Assembly (NCBI RefSeq): GCF_004341625.1
Contig: NZ_SLZG01000012.1
Span: 62,001 to 126,000, forward strand
DNA from: Rhizobium sp. BK376
Lineage (GTDB): Bacteria; Pseudomonadota; Alphaproteobacteria; Rhizobiales; Rhizobiaceae
DNA: 64,000 nucleotides
Direction of reading: 5' to 3'
Positions 18,820 through 27,695 of the stretch are shown piece by piece; the first letter of the stretch is position 1, and each line of letters starts with the position of its first letter. A model generated the notes under the pieces. It ran no database searches and had not been told where the DNA came from. It was given only the letters and a program-made list of their open reading frames with translations. A program made the position numbers and the translations under genes.

Positions 18820-19746
18820 TTCATGATCGTCCGTCCGCGGCCCAGCCTGCTGCAGCTCTTTTTCATCGTTCGCGGTTCGATTGTCCTGCGCATATTGCCG
18901 CAGATCATCGTCATTTTCTTGCTCTCGCTCGCCATCGTCGCCGGGCATGAGGAGAGGCCCGGCGTCATTCTCTCTCTCAACAGCGGGCCGTTCGCGCTGC
19001 TCGGCATTGCGCTTTCGATCTTTCTCGGCTTCCGCAACAACGCCTGCTACGACCGCTGGTGGGAAGCGCGCAAGGATTGGGGGCAGCTCATCTTCATTGC
19101 GCGCGGCTTTGCGCGTCAGACCCTGCTGCTCGAAACATCGGGGGAAGCAGGAATAGCCGCGCGCCAGGGACTGCTGCGGTTGACGATTGCTTTTTCCCAT
19201 GCACTCGTCTGCCACTTGAGGCCCGGCGGGAACGATGACAAGGTTGCCCGGCATCTCGACGAGGGAACCTTCGGCCTCTATCGCGCTGCCCGCAATCCGC
19301 CCGACCTGCTGCTGCGGCTGATGTCGGCCGATCTCGCCCGGCTGAAGGCCGATAACCGGATCAGCGACATTCAATATCAGCTGCTGGATGCAAGCGTGGG
19401 GCAGATCGGCGCGGTGCAAGCGGCCTGCGAGCGCATTCGCAGCACGCCTTTGCCGTTCGGCTATACGCTGCTTCTCCACCGTACGGCCTACCTTTTCTGC
19501 TTCCTGCTTCCTTTCGGCTTCGTCGACAGCCTCGGCTGGGGAACGCCCTTTGTCACGGCGCTGGTCGCCTACACCTTCTTCGGGCTGGATGCACTTGGGG
19601 ACGAGCTGGAGGACCCGTTCGGCAATCAACTGAACGCCCTGCCTATCGGCGCGCTTGCCGATACGATCGAGATCAACCTGCGCGAAGCGATGGGCGAGAC
19701 CGATCTGCCGCCTCTGCCGCAGCCCAAGGATTTTATCCTGATGTGA
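18820..19746 (+). CDS. Bestrophin-like (UPF0187/YneE) membrane protein
   Basis: About 308 residues from the likely start MIVRPRPSLLQL; an in-frame ATG 21 codons upstream (18757) is possible. The family signature FRNNACYDRWWEARKDWG is complete, with paired hydrophobic segments near both ends (about 25-45, 60-75, 215-260). Bacterial bestrophins form pentameric ion channels. About 100 bp of spacer separates it from the ECF sigma gene. Confidence 0.85.
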   Translation, partial: FMIVRPRPSLLQLFFIVRGSIVLRILPQIIVIFLLSLAIVAGHEERPGVILSLNSGPFALLGIALSIFLGFRNNACYDRWWEARKDWGQLIFIARGFARQTLLLETSGEAGIAARQGLLRLTIAFSHALVCHLRPGGNDDKVARHLDEGTFGLYRAARNPPDLLLRLMSADLARLKADNRISDIQYQLLDASVGQIGAVQAACERIRSTPLPFGYTLLLHRTAYLFCFLLPFGFVDSLGWGTPFVTALVAYTFFGLDALGDELEDPFGNQLNALPIGALADTIEINLREAMGETDLPPLPQPKDFILM

Positions 19747-19809
19747 TCCCGCAGAATCTCGCTTCCGCGAAAGCGGCGATTATTTTCTGAAAAATTTTCG
19801 CAGACCCAT

Positions 19810-19836
19810 GGAATAAGATCGGCGCTGCATCCGTAT
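19810..19836 (+). promoter_or_regulatory. Possible ECF-type promoter upstream of the sigma gene
   Basis: GGAAT at 19810 and CGTAT at 19832 are separated by 17 bases, like ECF promoters with GGAA and CGT boxes. The start codon lies only eight bases beyond, so the transcript would be nearly leaderless. Autoregulation is common for ECF operons, but this match is short. Confidence 0.25.
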
Positions 19837-19844
19837 ATTGGTGC

Positions 19845-20384
19845 ATGGAACGCAAAGAACGGACATTCGATGTTTTGGGGCAGCTCGGTTCGCTGAGACG
19901 ATACGCCCGCTCGCTTGTCCGCAATGCGGACGAAGCCGAGGATCTGGTGCACGATGCACTGGTCAAGGCCTATGAGCGCAAGTCGACCTTCCGCCGCGGC
20001 GCTAACCTGCGCACCTGGCTTTTGTCCATTGTGCACAATGCCCATATCGACCGCCTTCGCAAGGCGCGGTCCATGTCGCGCCGGCATGACGAAGCCGCAG
20101 TCGAGATGGAACCGTCCATGCCCGCCGGTCAGGATCATGCAGTGCGCCTGAAGCAGGTTCGGGATGCATTCTTCAATCTGCCCGAGGAACAGCGCGAGGC
20201 GCTGCATCTCGTGGCAATCGAGGATCTGTCCTATCAGGAGGCAGCATCGGCACTTGGCATTCCCGTCGGCACGCTGATGTCGCGGATATCGCGGGCCAGG
20301 GCACAGCTGCGTGAGTTCGAGAACGAAACGTCGTCGGTCACGCATCTTCGGCTTATCGGAGGGAACGATCATGAAAATCGTTGA
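19845..20384 (+). CDS. ECF family RNA polymerase sigma factor
   Basis: A 179-residue sigma-70 relative with region 2 (RYARSLVRNADEAEDLVHDALVKAYE, about 20-45) and region 4 with helix-turn-helix LSYQEAASALGIPVGTLMSRIS (about 128-150). Regions 1 and 3 are absent, as expected for ECF factors. The anti-sigma gene overlaps its 3' end by 14 bp. The signal is unknown; neighbours are membrane proteins. Confidence 0.92.
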   Translation: MERKERTFDVLGQLGSLRRYARSLVRNADEAEDLVHDALVKAYERKSTFRRGANLRTWLLSIVHNAHIDRLRKARSMSRRHDEAAVEMEPSMPAGQDHAVRLKQVRDAFFNLPEEQREALHLVAIEDLSYQEAASALGIPVGTLMSRISRARAQLREFENETSSVTHLRLIGGNDHENR

Positions 20385-21135
20385 TCCGATCATCGATGCC
20401 GATCTCGATGCTTATGTCGACGGTGAACTGGATGTAACGCGCCGGATAGAGGTTGAATCCTATCTGTCTGAAAATCCGGCCACTGCAGCGAAAGTCATGG
20501 CGGATCTGAGCATTCGTGGCGAATTGCGCCTGGCTCTGGCGGGCGAAGTGCCTGCTGGCCGTGCGGAAACACGCGAGGCCGCCCGTCGGCTGGAACGCGG
20601 GCTTTCCTATGGACGCGTGCTGAGCACGATTCACAGGATTGCGGCAGTTGCGGTTCTGGTGACCGTGGGCTGGGTTGCGCATACCTCTCTCGGTGCCTTC
20701 ACCGCGACCGAGGTTGTAGCGTCCACGCGCCCACCGGCCTTCGTGGAGGACGCGGCGCGTGCTTACCGGACAACTGCGTTGCGTGAGCAGGCCGATCCGG
20801 CCACCAATGCCCATTACAATCCGGACGAAATTCGTGCGGCAACCGGTATTGTCTTGCCTGATCTGCCGAATGGTTGGTCCGTAACGGACGCGCAGATCTA
20901 TCCGTCTGAATTCGGCCCGAGCGTCGAACTGGCCATTACCGGAAGGGGCGAGCGGCTGTCACTGTTTGCCGTGCGACCGGGAAGTTTTTCCGTCGAGAAG
21001 GTCGCTCATGTCGCCCTCGACGGCGTGCAGGCTGCCTACTGGCGGATCGGCGAAGTCGCTTACGTGCTGATCGCCGACGGCAAATCCAGCAATCTTGATA
21101 GCGAGGCGGGGCAGTTGGCCCGCACTCTCTACTAG
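20371..21135 (+). CDS. Membrane anti-sigma factor
   Basis: A 254-residue protein. A cytoplasmic N-terminal region (1-85, ADLDAYVDGELDVTRR) is followed by one membrane helix (about 87-108) and an extracytoplasmic C-terminal domain. The zinc-binding His/Cys cluster of ZAS anti-sigmas is absent. The start at 20371 has GGAGGGAA upstream and lies inside the sigma gene, implying coupled translation. It probably holds the sigma factor until an envelope signal. Confidence 0.85.
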   Translation: MKIVDPIIDADLDAYVDGELDVTRRIEVESYLSENPATAAKVMADLSIRGELRLALAGEVPAGRAETREAARRLERGLSYGRVLSTIHRIAAVAVLVTVGWVAHTSLGAFTATEVVASTRPPAFVEDAARAYRTTALREQADPATNAHYNPDEIRAATGIVLPDLPNGWSVTDAQIYPSEFGPSVELAITGRGERLSLFAVRPGSFSVEKVAHVALDGVQAAYWRIGEVAYVLIADGKSSNLDSEAGQLARTLY

Positions 21136-21156
21136 TCTGAGGTAAGGGAGAACACC

Positions 21157-21873
21157 ATGAACCAGACAGATCAGCGATATGGCTACGGCGCCGCAGGCGG
21201 TTCACAGGCGCTCCTCGATGAAGGGCTGCGCAAGCACATGCTGCGCGTCTACAACTACATGGGCATTGGCCTTGTTCTGACCGGCCTTGTTGCCTTTGTC
21301 GTCGGCACGACGCCGGCGCTCTACGTACCGATCTTCTCGTCGCCGCTGAAATGGGTGGTGATGCTGGCGCCGCTGGCCTTCGTGTTGTTCTTCTCCTTCC
21401 GCATCCAGTCCATGTCGGCGGGGGCGGCACAGATGATGTTCTGGGCCTTCTGCGCGGTCATGGGGCTTTCGCTCGCCTCGGTGTTCCTCGTCTTTACCGG
21501 CACGAGCATCGCACGGACCTTCTTCATCGCTGCGACCATGTTCGGCGCGACCAGCCTCTACGGCTATACGACGAAGCGGGACCTCGCGAATTTCGGTTCG
21601 TTCCTGATGATGGGCCTGATCGGCGTCATCATTGCCAGCGTCGTCAATATCTTCCTGGGTTCCAGCGCGCTGCAGTTTGCGATCTCGATCATCGGCATCC
21701 TCGTCTTCGTCGGTCTGACGGCCTGGGATACGCAGAATATCAAGGAGCAGTATGCCGAGAATTATAGCCAGGAGTCGCAGCAGAAGCTGGCCGTATTCGG
21801 TGCGCTGTCGCTCTACCTGAACTTCGTGAATATCTTTCAGCTTCTCCTCAACTTCACAGGGGAGAGGGAGTAA
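21157..21873 (+). CDS. Bax inhibitor-1/YccA family membrane protein
   Basis: A 238-residue protein with seven predicted membrane segments and the family C-terminal region FVGLTAWDTQNIKEQY. AAGGGAG precedes the start. Members are calcium-leak or protease-modulating membrane proteins. It lies 21 bp after the anti-sigma gene and before a strong terminator, so it is likely the third gene of the ECF operon. Confidence 0.9.
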   Translation: MNQTDQRYGYGAAGGSQALLDEGLRKHMLRVYNYMGIGLVLTGLVAFVVGTTPALYVPIFSSPLKWVVMLAPLAFVLFFSFRIQSMSAGAAQMMFWAFCAVMGLSLASVFLVFTGTSIARTFFIAATMFGATSLYGYTTKRDLANFGSFLMMGLIGVIIASVVNIFLGSSALQFAISIIGILVFVGLTAWDTQNIKEQYAENYSQESQQKLAVFGALSLYLNFVNIFQLLLNFTGERE

Positions 21874-21907
21874 TAGCGTCTCCTTCGTGGGGCCGGGAGA
21901 CGCTTGG

Positions 21908-21949
21908 GTGCCCGCGGGTTTCATGACAGGCCCGCGGGTACCATTTATT
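21908..21949 (+). terminator. Rho-independent terminator of the ECF/BI-1 operon
   Basis: Stem GTGCCCGCGGG pairs with CCCGCGGGTAC (one G-U) around a 12-nt loop, followed by ATTTATTT. It lies about 35 bp after the BI-1 stop. Confidence 0.75.
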
Positions 21950-21961
21950 TAAGGAAGACTT

Positions 21962-22059
21962 GAGCGTTTTCGCTTTTCTTCGAATCGCGGAAACGCTCCA
22001 TCTCTTTGATTTGACGCAATTCCGGACGCAAAACCGCGTCACACTTTTGCTGGAATTGC
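21962..22059. repeat. Rhizobial intergenic mosaic palindrome
   Basis: Two dyads in series: GAGCGTTTT (21962) with AAACGCTC (21991), and GCAATTCC (22016) with GGAATTGC (22052). Very similar unit sequences recur between genes across Rhizobium and Agrobacterium chromosomes, as I recall. The element ends directly at the stop codon of the FAD oxidoreductase gene. Confidence 0.65.
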
Positions 22060-22060
22060 T

Positions 22061-23368
22061 TTAGAGGCTGCGTGCATCCAGCCGATCGCGCAGCATGCTC
22101 CATGGGAGCAACGCATTCGGCGCATGGCGCATCAATGCGTGAAACGGGATCGGTGCAGGCGGCGCAAAGGGGATGGGAAGATCCTTGGGATCGGTACCTG
22201 CCGCCCAGTCGGCGAGCACACGCCCCATTGCCATCGTCATCGCGATACCGCGACCGTTGCAGGCAAAGCCCGCGATCATGTCGGGACCGAGATCGACGAG
22301 ATGAGCCAGGAAATCCGGCTCGACGGCTGCAATCCCCGACCAGCTATATTCTATCGGCTGCAGATCCTTCAAATCGAGATGGCGTGCCAGGCGGCGGTGG
22401 ATCGCCTGCGGCACGCGCTCTTCGGCGCCCGGCCCGACGATATGCATTCCGCCTGTGATGAGCCTGTTGTCGGCATCGAAGCGGAAGGTGAAGAGATTGC
22501 GGCGGGTGTCCGAGACACATTGACCGCCCGGCAGCAGGCGCTTGCGCACTGCAGACGGCAATGGTTCCGTGGCGATCTGGAAGACCTTCAGCGGAAAATA
22601 GGTTTGCGCCAATCTCGGATTGAGCCGGCCGCCATAGGCATTGGTTGCGACGACGACCTTCGCCGCCCGGACGGTTCCCTGGGCGGCTCGGATATTCCAT
22701 CGATCACTGTTGCGGCTGACCGATTGGACGGCCGAGCGCTCGAAGATGGCCGCCCCCGCCTTTTCGGCGGCGGCGGCAAGGCCGCGGGCATACTCGACCG
22801 GGTTGATCACGCCGCCCGATTTGTCCGTCCATCCGCCGAAATAACCGTCGACGCCTGTCGCGTCGCGTATCTCCTCTCGGCTCAGCACGACGGCCGGCCG
22901 GCCCCGCCTTGCCCATTGTCCGGCACGGGATTTCACCTTTTCGAAAGCGGCGGCCGAATGCGCGGGCTGTATCCAGCCTCTCTGGGCCGCGGCGCATTCA
23001 ATGCCATGATGCCTGATGAGATCGAAGACGAGGTCGCCGCTGCCGGCTGCCATACGGATCAGCCGTTCGCCGTGCTCCGGCCCGAGATGGGCGACGATGT
23101 TGTCCGGATCCATCTTGGCGAAATTCGGCACCACGAAGCCGGCGTTCCGTCCCGTCGCACCCCAAGCGATGATCTCAGCCTCGAGAATAACGACCGACAG
23201 GCCTTTTTCGGCGGCATGCAGCGCCGTCGAGAGGCCGGAGAAGCCGCCGCCTATGACGGCGAGGTCCGCATCTAGGTTTTCCTGCAGGGATGGGCGGGCC
23301 TTGCGGTTGCGTCCGACCGCATGCCAGAGCGATAGATTTTGGCCGGTGGGCCGGATGGAGGCATTCAT
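22061..23368 (-). CDS. FAD-dependent amine/amino-acid oxidase-like oxidoreductase (DAO family)
   Basis: A 435-residue flavoprotein of the DadA/PuuB/OrdL group. The dinucleotide fold is ADLAVIGGGFSGLSTALHAAEKG (about 34-56), followed by GRNAGFV and a C-terminal GFACNGRGIAMTMAMG flavin contact. Such enzymes oxidise secondary or primary amines. The ATG shares ATGA with the upstream permease stop, placing it as last gene of a five-gene operon with the ABC importer. The imported compound therefore probably carries an amine. Confidence 0.85.
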   Translation of the reverse strand: MNASIRPTGQNLSLWHAVGRNRKARPSLQENLDADLAVIGGGFSGLSTALHAAEKGLSVVILEAEIIAWGATGRNAGFVVPNFAKMDPDNIVAHLGPEHGERLIRMAAGSGDLVFDLIRHHGIECAAAQRGWIQPAHSAAAFEKVKSRAGQWARRGRPAVVLSREEIRDATGVDGYFGGWTDKSGGVINPVEYARGLAAAAEKAGAAIFERSAVQSVSRNSDRWNIRAAQGTVRAAKVVVATNAYGGRLNPRLAQTYFPLKVFQIATEPLPSAVRKRLLPGGQCVSDTRRNLFTFRFDADNRLITGGMHIVGPGAEERVPQAIHRRLARHLDLKDLQPIEYSWSGIAAVEPDFLAHLVDLGPDMIAGFACNGRGIAMTMAMGRVLADWAAGTDPKDLPIPFAPPAPIPFHALMRHAPNALLPWSMLRDRLDARSL

Positions 23369-24351
23369 TGCGTGGCGCCGCTCTCGTCGGGCAAGGCCTT
23401 CGCCTGCTTCTTGCCGAAGCGCGGCCGGCGCGGAATGTCGCCAAAAATGCCGTTCGGGCGCACGAGCAGGATGACGCAGAGCATCACGCCGATCGCGACG
23501 ATCTGCAGCGATGCGGCGCGCGCCTGCTGCTCGGGCGTGAAGAGCACGCTCGTCAGCGCGCCGGAGCCGGCCCAGATCGCCCAGACGAGGATGCTGCCGA
23601 TGACAGCGCCCTTGTTGCTGCCAGAACCGCCGACGATCAACATGACCCAGACCTGGAAGGTCAGAGTCGGAACGTAGTTGTCGGGGGCGATGAAGCCGAT
23701 GAAATGCGCCTGCACCGCGCCGGCAAGCCCCATGATGGCGCCGCCGACGGCAAAGGCCTGGACGCGGTAGAAGCGGGCGCTCTTGCCGAGCGAGATCGCG
23801 GCGCGCTCGTCCTCCCGCAGCGCCTTCAGCACCCGGCCCCAGGGACTATGTGCCAGGTGCTCCAGCGCAAAATAAACGACGAGCGTGACGGCTGCGACGA
23901 TGGCTAGGTTCGAAAGGTTGAAGAGAACGGGCGTCTCGGCGAGGCCGGCGAAGGGCCGCGGAATGAAGCCGATGCCGAAGGGACCGCCCGTGAGCATCTG
24001 CGCATTCAGCGCGACAAGCTGGACGACGACCGCGACGCCGAAGGTGGTGATGGCGAGATAATCCGATTTCAGACGCAGCGTCGCCGCCCCGACGATGGCG
24101 GCGGCAATACCCGCGACCACCATGGCGCCGAGCCAGCCGATGAGGACGGGCATGTCGAAGCCGCCGAGGCGGTTTGCCGTATCCGGCGTCGTCAGCAGCG
24201 CCGACGTATAGGCGCCAATCGCGACGAAGCCGGCGAGGCCGACATTGAAGAGGCCGGTCAGACCCCATTGCAGGTTCAGCCCGAGCGTGATCAGCGAAAA
24301 GATCAGCGCCGTCGTCAGAAAGAAGGCGCCATAGCCGAAGATATCGATCAT
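23365..24351 (-). CDS. Branched-chain amino acid-type ABC permease (LivM-like)
   Basis: A 328-residue permease with about nine membrane segments and the LivM motif LQWGLTGLFNVGLAGFVAIGAY; the ATPase-contact loop is LREDERAAISLGKSARFYR. The start at 24351 shares ATGA with the LivH-like stop; 27 upstream open codons belong to the other gene. It is paired with the next gene upstream. Confidence 0.9.
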   Translation of the reverse strand: MIDIFGYGAFFLTTALIFSLITLGLNLQWGLTGLFNVGLAGFVAIGAYTSALLTTPDTANRLGGFDMPVLIGWLGAMVVAGIAAAIVGAATLRLKSDYLAITTFGVAVVVQLVALNAQMLTGGPFGIGFIPRPFAGLAETPVLFNLSNLAIVAAVTLVVYFALEHLAHSPWGRVLKALREDERAAISLGKSARFYRVQAFAVGGAIMGLAGAVQAHFIGFIAPDNYVPTLTFQVWVMLIVGGSGSNKGAVIGSILVWAIWAGSGALTSVLFTPEQQARAASLQIVAIGVMLCVILLVRPNGIFGDIPRRPRFGKKQAKALPDESGATQ

Positions 24352-25256
24352 CGTTCCTTCACTCCGAAAAGGCCGATCGGCCGGACGAACAGCACCGCCA
24401 TCAGGATGATGAAGGAGACGGCGGCGCGCCATTCGGCGCCGATCAGTTGCACCGCGCCGGATTCCGCCAACCCGATGATAAGGCCGCCGAGCACGGCGCC
24501 GGGAACACTGCCGATGCCGCCGAGGATGGCTGCCGCAAACATCGGCAAGAGCATGTCGAAGCCCATCAGCGGCCGGATCTGCACGAGAACGCCGATCATG
24601 ACGCCGGCAACGCAGGCAAGCCCGCCGCCGATCAGCCAGGTGACACGCACGACCTTGGCGACATCGATGCCGACGACGCGGGCAAGCGCCGGGTTCTGGC
24701 TCAGCGCTTGCATGGAGCGGCCGGTCTGCGTGCGCGTCATCAGCATGTGGACGCCGAAAACGAGGATGGCCGTCAGGATGAGCAGCGCGATCTGGTCAGG
24801 TGTGATGCGAATACCGAAGCCGACGGGCATGGCAATCTGGATGGCACGGCTGAAATAAGTCGGCCGCGAGGTGAAGATGAATTCGAGCAGGCTGCGCAGC
24901 GCCATGGAGGCGCCAAAGCTTGCCATGACGACGATGATCGACTGTCCCTTGGCCCTGAGCCGGGCAAACAGCACCTTGTCCAGCGCCAAGGCCAGCAAGC
25001 CGGTGATCGCCATGCCGAGGATTAGAGCCACGATCAGCGGCCAACCGAAGGAGAGCTTGCCGATCGGCGCGATCTTGCCGAAGAGCGCGCCGATGGCGCT
25101 GACGATGGTCAGCGTCGCATAGGTGCCCCAGGCCATGAAATCGCCATGGGCGAAATTGGAAAAGCGCAGGATCGAATAGGTGAGCGTGACCCCGATCGCG
25201 CCGAGCCCGATCATCGATCCCGTCAACAGGCCATCGACGACGAATTGCAGGTTCAT
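24348..25256 (-). CDS. Branched-chain amino acid-type ABC permease (LivH-like)
   Basis: A 302-residue permease with eight or so membrane helices. LivH signatures are LGAIGVTLTYSILRFSNFAHGDFMAWG near the N-terminus and LGGIGSVPGAVLGGLIIG. The start overlaps the LivF-like stop as ATGA. It forms the membrane channel with the LivM-like protein. Confidence 0.92.
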   Translation of the reverse strand: MNLQFVVDGLLTGSMIGLGAIGVTLTYSILRFSNFAHGDFMAWGTYATLTIVSAIGALFGKIAPIGKLSFGWPLIVALILGMAITGLLALALDKVLFARLRAKGQSIIVVMASFGASMALRSLLEFIFTSRPTYFSRAIQIAMPVGFGIRITPDQIALLILTAILVFGVHMLMTRTQTGRSMQALSQNPALARVVGIDVAKVVRVTWLIGGGLACVAGVMIGVLVQIRPLMGFDMLLPMFAAAILGGIGSVPGAVLGGLIIGLAESGAVQLIGAEWRAAVSFIILMAVLFVRPIGLFGVKER

Positions 25257-26029
25257 GCCGCACCCCCGGTCTTCGTATCCGCTGCCTTACGCGCCGGGCG
25301 CTGGCCGAGATAGAGTTCGGCGACCACGGGGTCGTTCCAGAGTTCGGAGGCGACGCCCTCGTGCCTATCCTTGCCCTCGACGAGAACATAGGCGCGGTCG
25401 CCGATCGCGAGTGCTGCCTTGGCATTCTGTTCGACCAGCAGGATCGTGACGCCGGATTTACGGATATCGGCCAGCATCTCGAACACCATGGAGACGAATT
25501 TCGGGGAAAGCCCTGCCGATGGCTCGTCGAGAACGAGAACCTTCGGGTGGACGATCAGGGCGCGGGCGACGGCGAGCATCTGCCGCTGACCACCCGAGAG
25601 ATTGCCGGCGGCGATGCGGCGATGGCGGGCGAGATCGGGGAAGGTCGCATACATTTCCTCGATGCGGCCGGGGATTTCCTTTGGCTTCAATATCCCGCCC
25701 GCGACCTTCAGATTGTCCTCGACCGACATCAGAGGGAAGACGTTTTCCGTTTGCGGCACGAAGGCGAGGCCGAGGCGGACCATGCTATGGGCCGGCGCAG
25801 TCGTGATCTCCTTGCCGTCGAGCACAACGCTGCCAGATGTGACTGGCACGAGGCCGGCGATCGCCTTGATGAAGCTCGACTTGCCGGCACCGTTAGGACC
25901 CAGAACGACGACGATCTCGCCCTTGTTGACCGTGATCGAGGCGCCGCGAACGATCGGCACGCCGGGCTCGTAGCCGGCGACGAGATCGCGGACGAGGAGG
26001 ACGGGTTCGCTCATATCCGGTCCCATCAT
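25253..26029 (-). CDS. ABC transporter ATP-binding protein (LivF-like)
   Basis: A 258-residue ATPase: Walker A GPNGAGKSSFI, Q-loop FVPQTENVFPLMSV, signature LSGGQRQMLAVARAL, Walker B VLVLDEPSAGLSP. The ENVFP motif is typical of LivF. GGAGGGG lies five bases before the start, which also shares ATGA with the LivG-like stop. A C-terminal tail (QRPARKAADTKTGGAA) is slightly longer than usual. Confidence 0.92.
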   Translation of the reverse strand: MMGPDMSEPVLLVRDLVAGYEPGVPIVRGASITVNKGEIVVVLGPNGAGKSSFIKAIAGLVPVTSGSVVLDGKEITTAPAHSMVRLGLAFVPQTENVFPLMSVEDNLKVAGGILKPKEIPGRIEEMYATFPDLARHRRIAAGNLSGGQRQMLAVARALIVHPKVLVLDEPSAGLSPKFVSMVFEMLADIRKSGVTILLVEQNAKAALAIGDRAYVLVEGKDRHEGVASELWNDPVVAELYLGQRPARKAADTKTGGAA

Positions 26030-26787
26030 GCCGCCCCTCCGAGATAGGCTTCGATGACGCGCGGATCGCGGGCCACTTCCTCGGCGGTGCCCTCGCAGAG
26101 CAGCTGGCCGCTCGCCATGACGATGACGCGATGGCAGAGCCGCGTCACCATGTCGATATTGTGCTCGATGAGCAGGAATGTGATGCCGCGGGCGTTGATG
26201 TCGCGGATACGATCGATGATGGTTTCGAGCAGCGTGGCGTTCACGCCGGCCGCCGGCTCGTCGAGAAGAATGATCGCGGGATCGGCCATCATGACGCGCG
26301 CCAGCTCCAGCAGCTTGCGCTGGCCGCCGGACAGAACGCGGGCAGGCTCATCGGCGAGGTGGGTGAGTTTGACGAGATCGAGCAGGTCCATGGCCTTCTC
26401 ATGGGCTGCCTTCTCCTCCGCCGCGACCTTCCAGGGCTGCAGGAAATTGGAGAGAAGCCGCTCGCCGGCCTGTTTCTGGGCGGCGAGCATCACGTTTTCG
26501 ATCAGCGTCAGATTGGGAAAGGGGCGAGGGATCTGAAAGGTGCGGCCGAGGCCGCGGCCGATGCGGCGATGGGCGGACTCGCCCGAGACCAGCGTGCCGT
26601 TCAGCGCAATCTCGCCGCTTGATGGCGCGACGCTGCCGGCCAGAAGGTCGAACATCGTCGTCTTGCCGGCGCCGTTCGGCCCGATCAGTCCGAGAATTTC
26701 ACCTTTGCGGACATCGAATGAGACGTCGTTGACGGCCGCGATGCCGCCGAAGCGCCGCACGACGTTTTTCGCCGTCAGAACGGGCAT
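26026..26787 (-). CDS. ABC transporter ATP-binding protein (LivG-like)
   Basis: A 253-residue ATPase: Walker A GPNGAGKTTMF, GLGRTFQIPRPFPNLT typical of LivG, signature LSGGQRKLLELARVMM, Walker B IILLDEPAAGVN. The start at 26787 follows GGGGGAGG by eight bases; 70 further open codons upstream run through the regulatory region and are not believed. First gene of the importer operon, divergent from the GntR regulator. Confidence 0.92.
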   Translation of the reverse strand: MPVLTAKNVVRRFGGIAAVNDVSFDVRKGEILGLIGPNGAGKTTMFDLLAGSVAPSSGEIALNGTLVSGESAHRRIGRGLGRTFQIPRPFPNLTLIENVMLAAQKQAGERLLSNFLQPWKVAAEEKAAHEKAMDLLDLVKLTHLADEPARVLSGGQRKLLELARVMMADPAIILLDEPAAGVNATLLETIIDRIRDINARGITFLLIEHNIDMVTRLCHRVIVMASGQLLCEGTAEEVARDPRVIEAYLGGAA

Positions 26788-26874
26788 ATGGGCATCCTCC
26801 CCCTGCCGTTCGGAAGTCGTAATCATGGATCCCTCTGGTCGAAAACGGTCATTGCCGCTTCCTGATTTTTGATT

Positions 26875-26884
26875 TGTGATCACA
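26875..26884. promoter_or_regulatory. Candidate GntR operator
   Basis: The perfect palindrome TGTGATCACA lies midway between the divergent livG-like (starts 26787) and gntR (starts 26960) genes. A second half-like copy, TTGATCACG, follows ten bases later. Operator function is inferred from position. Confidence 0.45.
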
Positions 26885-26959
26885 CTTGCATTGATCACGC
26901 TAATCAGCTTTACTCGCTTCCGCAAGCCAAAAACGGGAACACCCCAAAACGGGACGAAA

Positions 26960-27688
26960 ATGCAAAAGGCTGCAGTCGAGAAAATCAACGATCCCATAGC
27001 CTCGCAGCTCGCGCCTGTCGGCCGTGAGACAGTGCAGGACCGCGTCTATTCCGAGCTGCGCCGTGCGCTGATCGGCGGCCTGTTCGAGCCTAGCCAGGTC
27101 CTGACAATCCGCGGTCTTGCCGATGCGCTCGTCACGAGCACCATGCCGGTGCGCGAGGCGCTCGGGCGGCTGATCACCGAGAAAGCGCTGGAGGCGCTGC
27201 CCAATCGCTCGGTGCGTGTGCCGCCGATTACGCTGGAGCGCATGGACGATCTCCTGCGTGCGCGCATCCTGATCGAAGGCGAGGCGATCGCGCTTGCCGC
27301 CACCCGCATGACGGGGCGCCAGATTACCGCGATCGAGGGCCTGCTCGGCGAGTGGGACGAGATGCGGGCGCTGAAGCACAAGAAGGATGTCGACCGCGAG
27401 GTCACGCTCAACCAGAGCTTCCATTTCGAGATCTATCGAGCCTGCGGATCTGCCGTGCTCATCCCGATGATCGAAAGCCTCTGGCTGCAATCCGGCCCGT
27501 GCATCCGCGTCGCCATCTATGCCTTCTCCGATGCGGGAGAAATCGACACCGCCCATTATCACCGCAGCATCGTCAAGGCGATCGCGGCGCAGGACGCGCA
27601 GGCCGCGCGCGAGGCGCTGGTCGCCGATATCAGCCGCCCCTTCGCCTTCCTGCGCAATAAATTGCAAGCCGAAGCCAACAAGGATTGA
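26960..27688 (+). CDS. GntR family regulator, FadR (FCD) subfamily
   Basis: A 242-residue protein. The winged helix (about 25-90, LTIRGLADALVTSTMPVREAL) precedes an FCD ligand-binding domain with metal-binding histidines (FHFEIYRACG, YHRSIVKAI). The start at 26960 is the first ATG; an upstream GTG at 26876 lies inside the palindromic site. It is divergent from the importer operon and leads the DUF3830 gene by seven bp, so it probably controls both directions. Confidence 0.88.
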   Translation: MQKAAVEKINDPIASQLAPVGRETVQDRVYSELRRALIGGLFEPSQVLTIRGLADALVTSTMPVREALGRLITEKALEALPNRSVRVPPITLERMDDLLRARILIEGEAIALAATRMTGRQITAIEGLLGEWDEMRALKHKKDVDREVTLNQSFHFEIYRACGSAVLIPMIESLWLQSGPCIRVAIYAFSDAGEIDTAHYHRSIVKAIAAQDAQAAREALVADISRPFAFLRNKLQAEANKD

Positions 27689-27695
27689 TCCTCTT

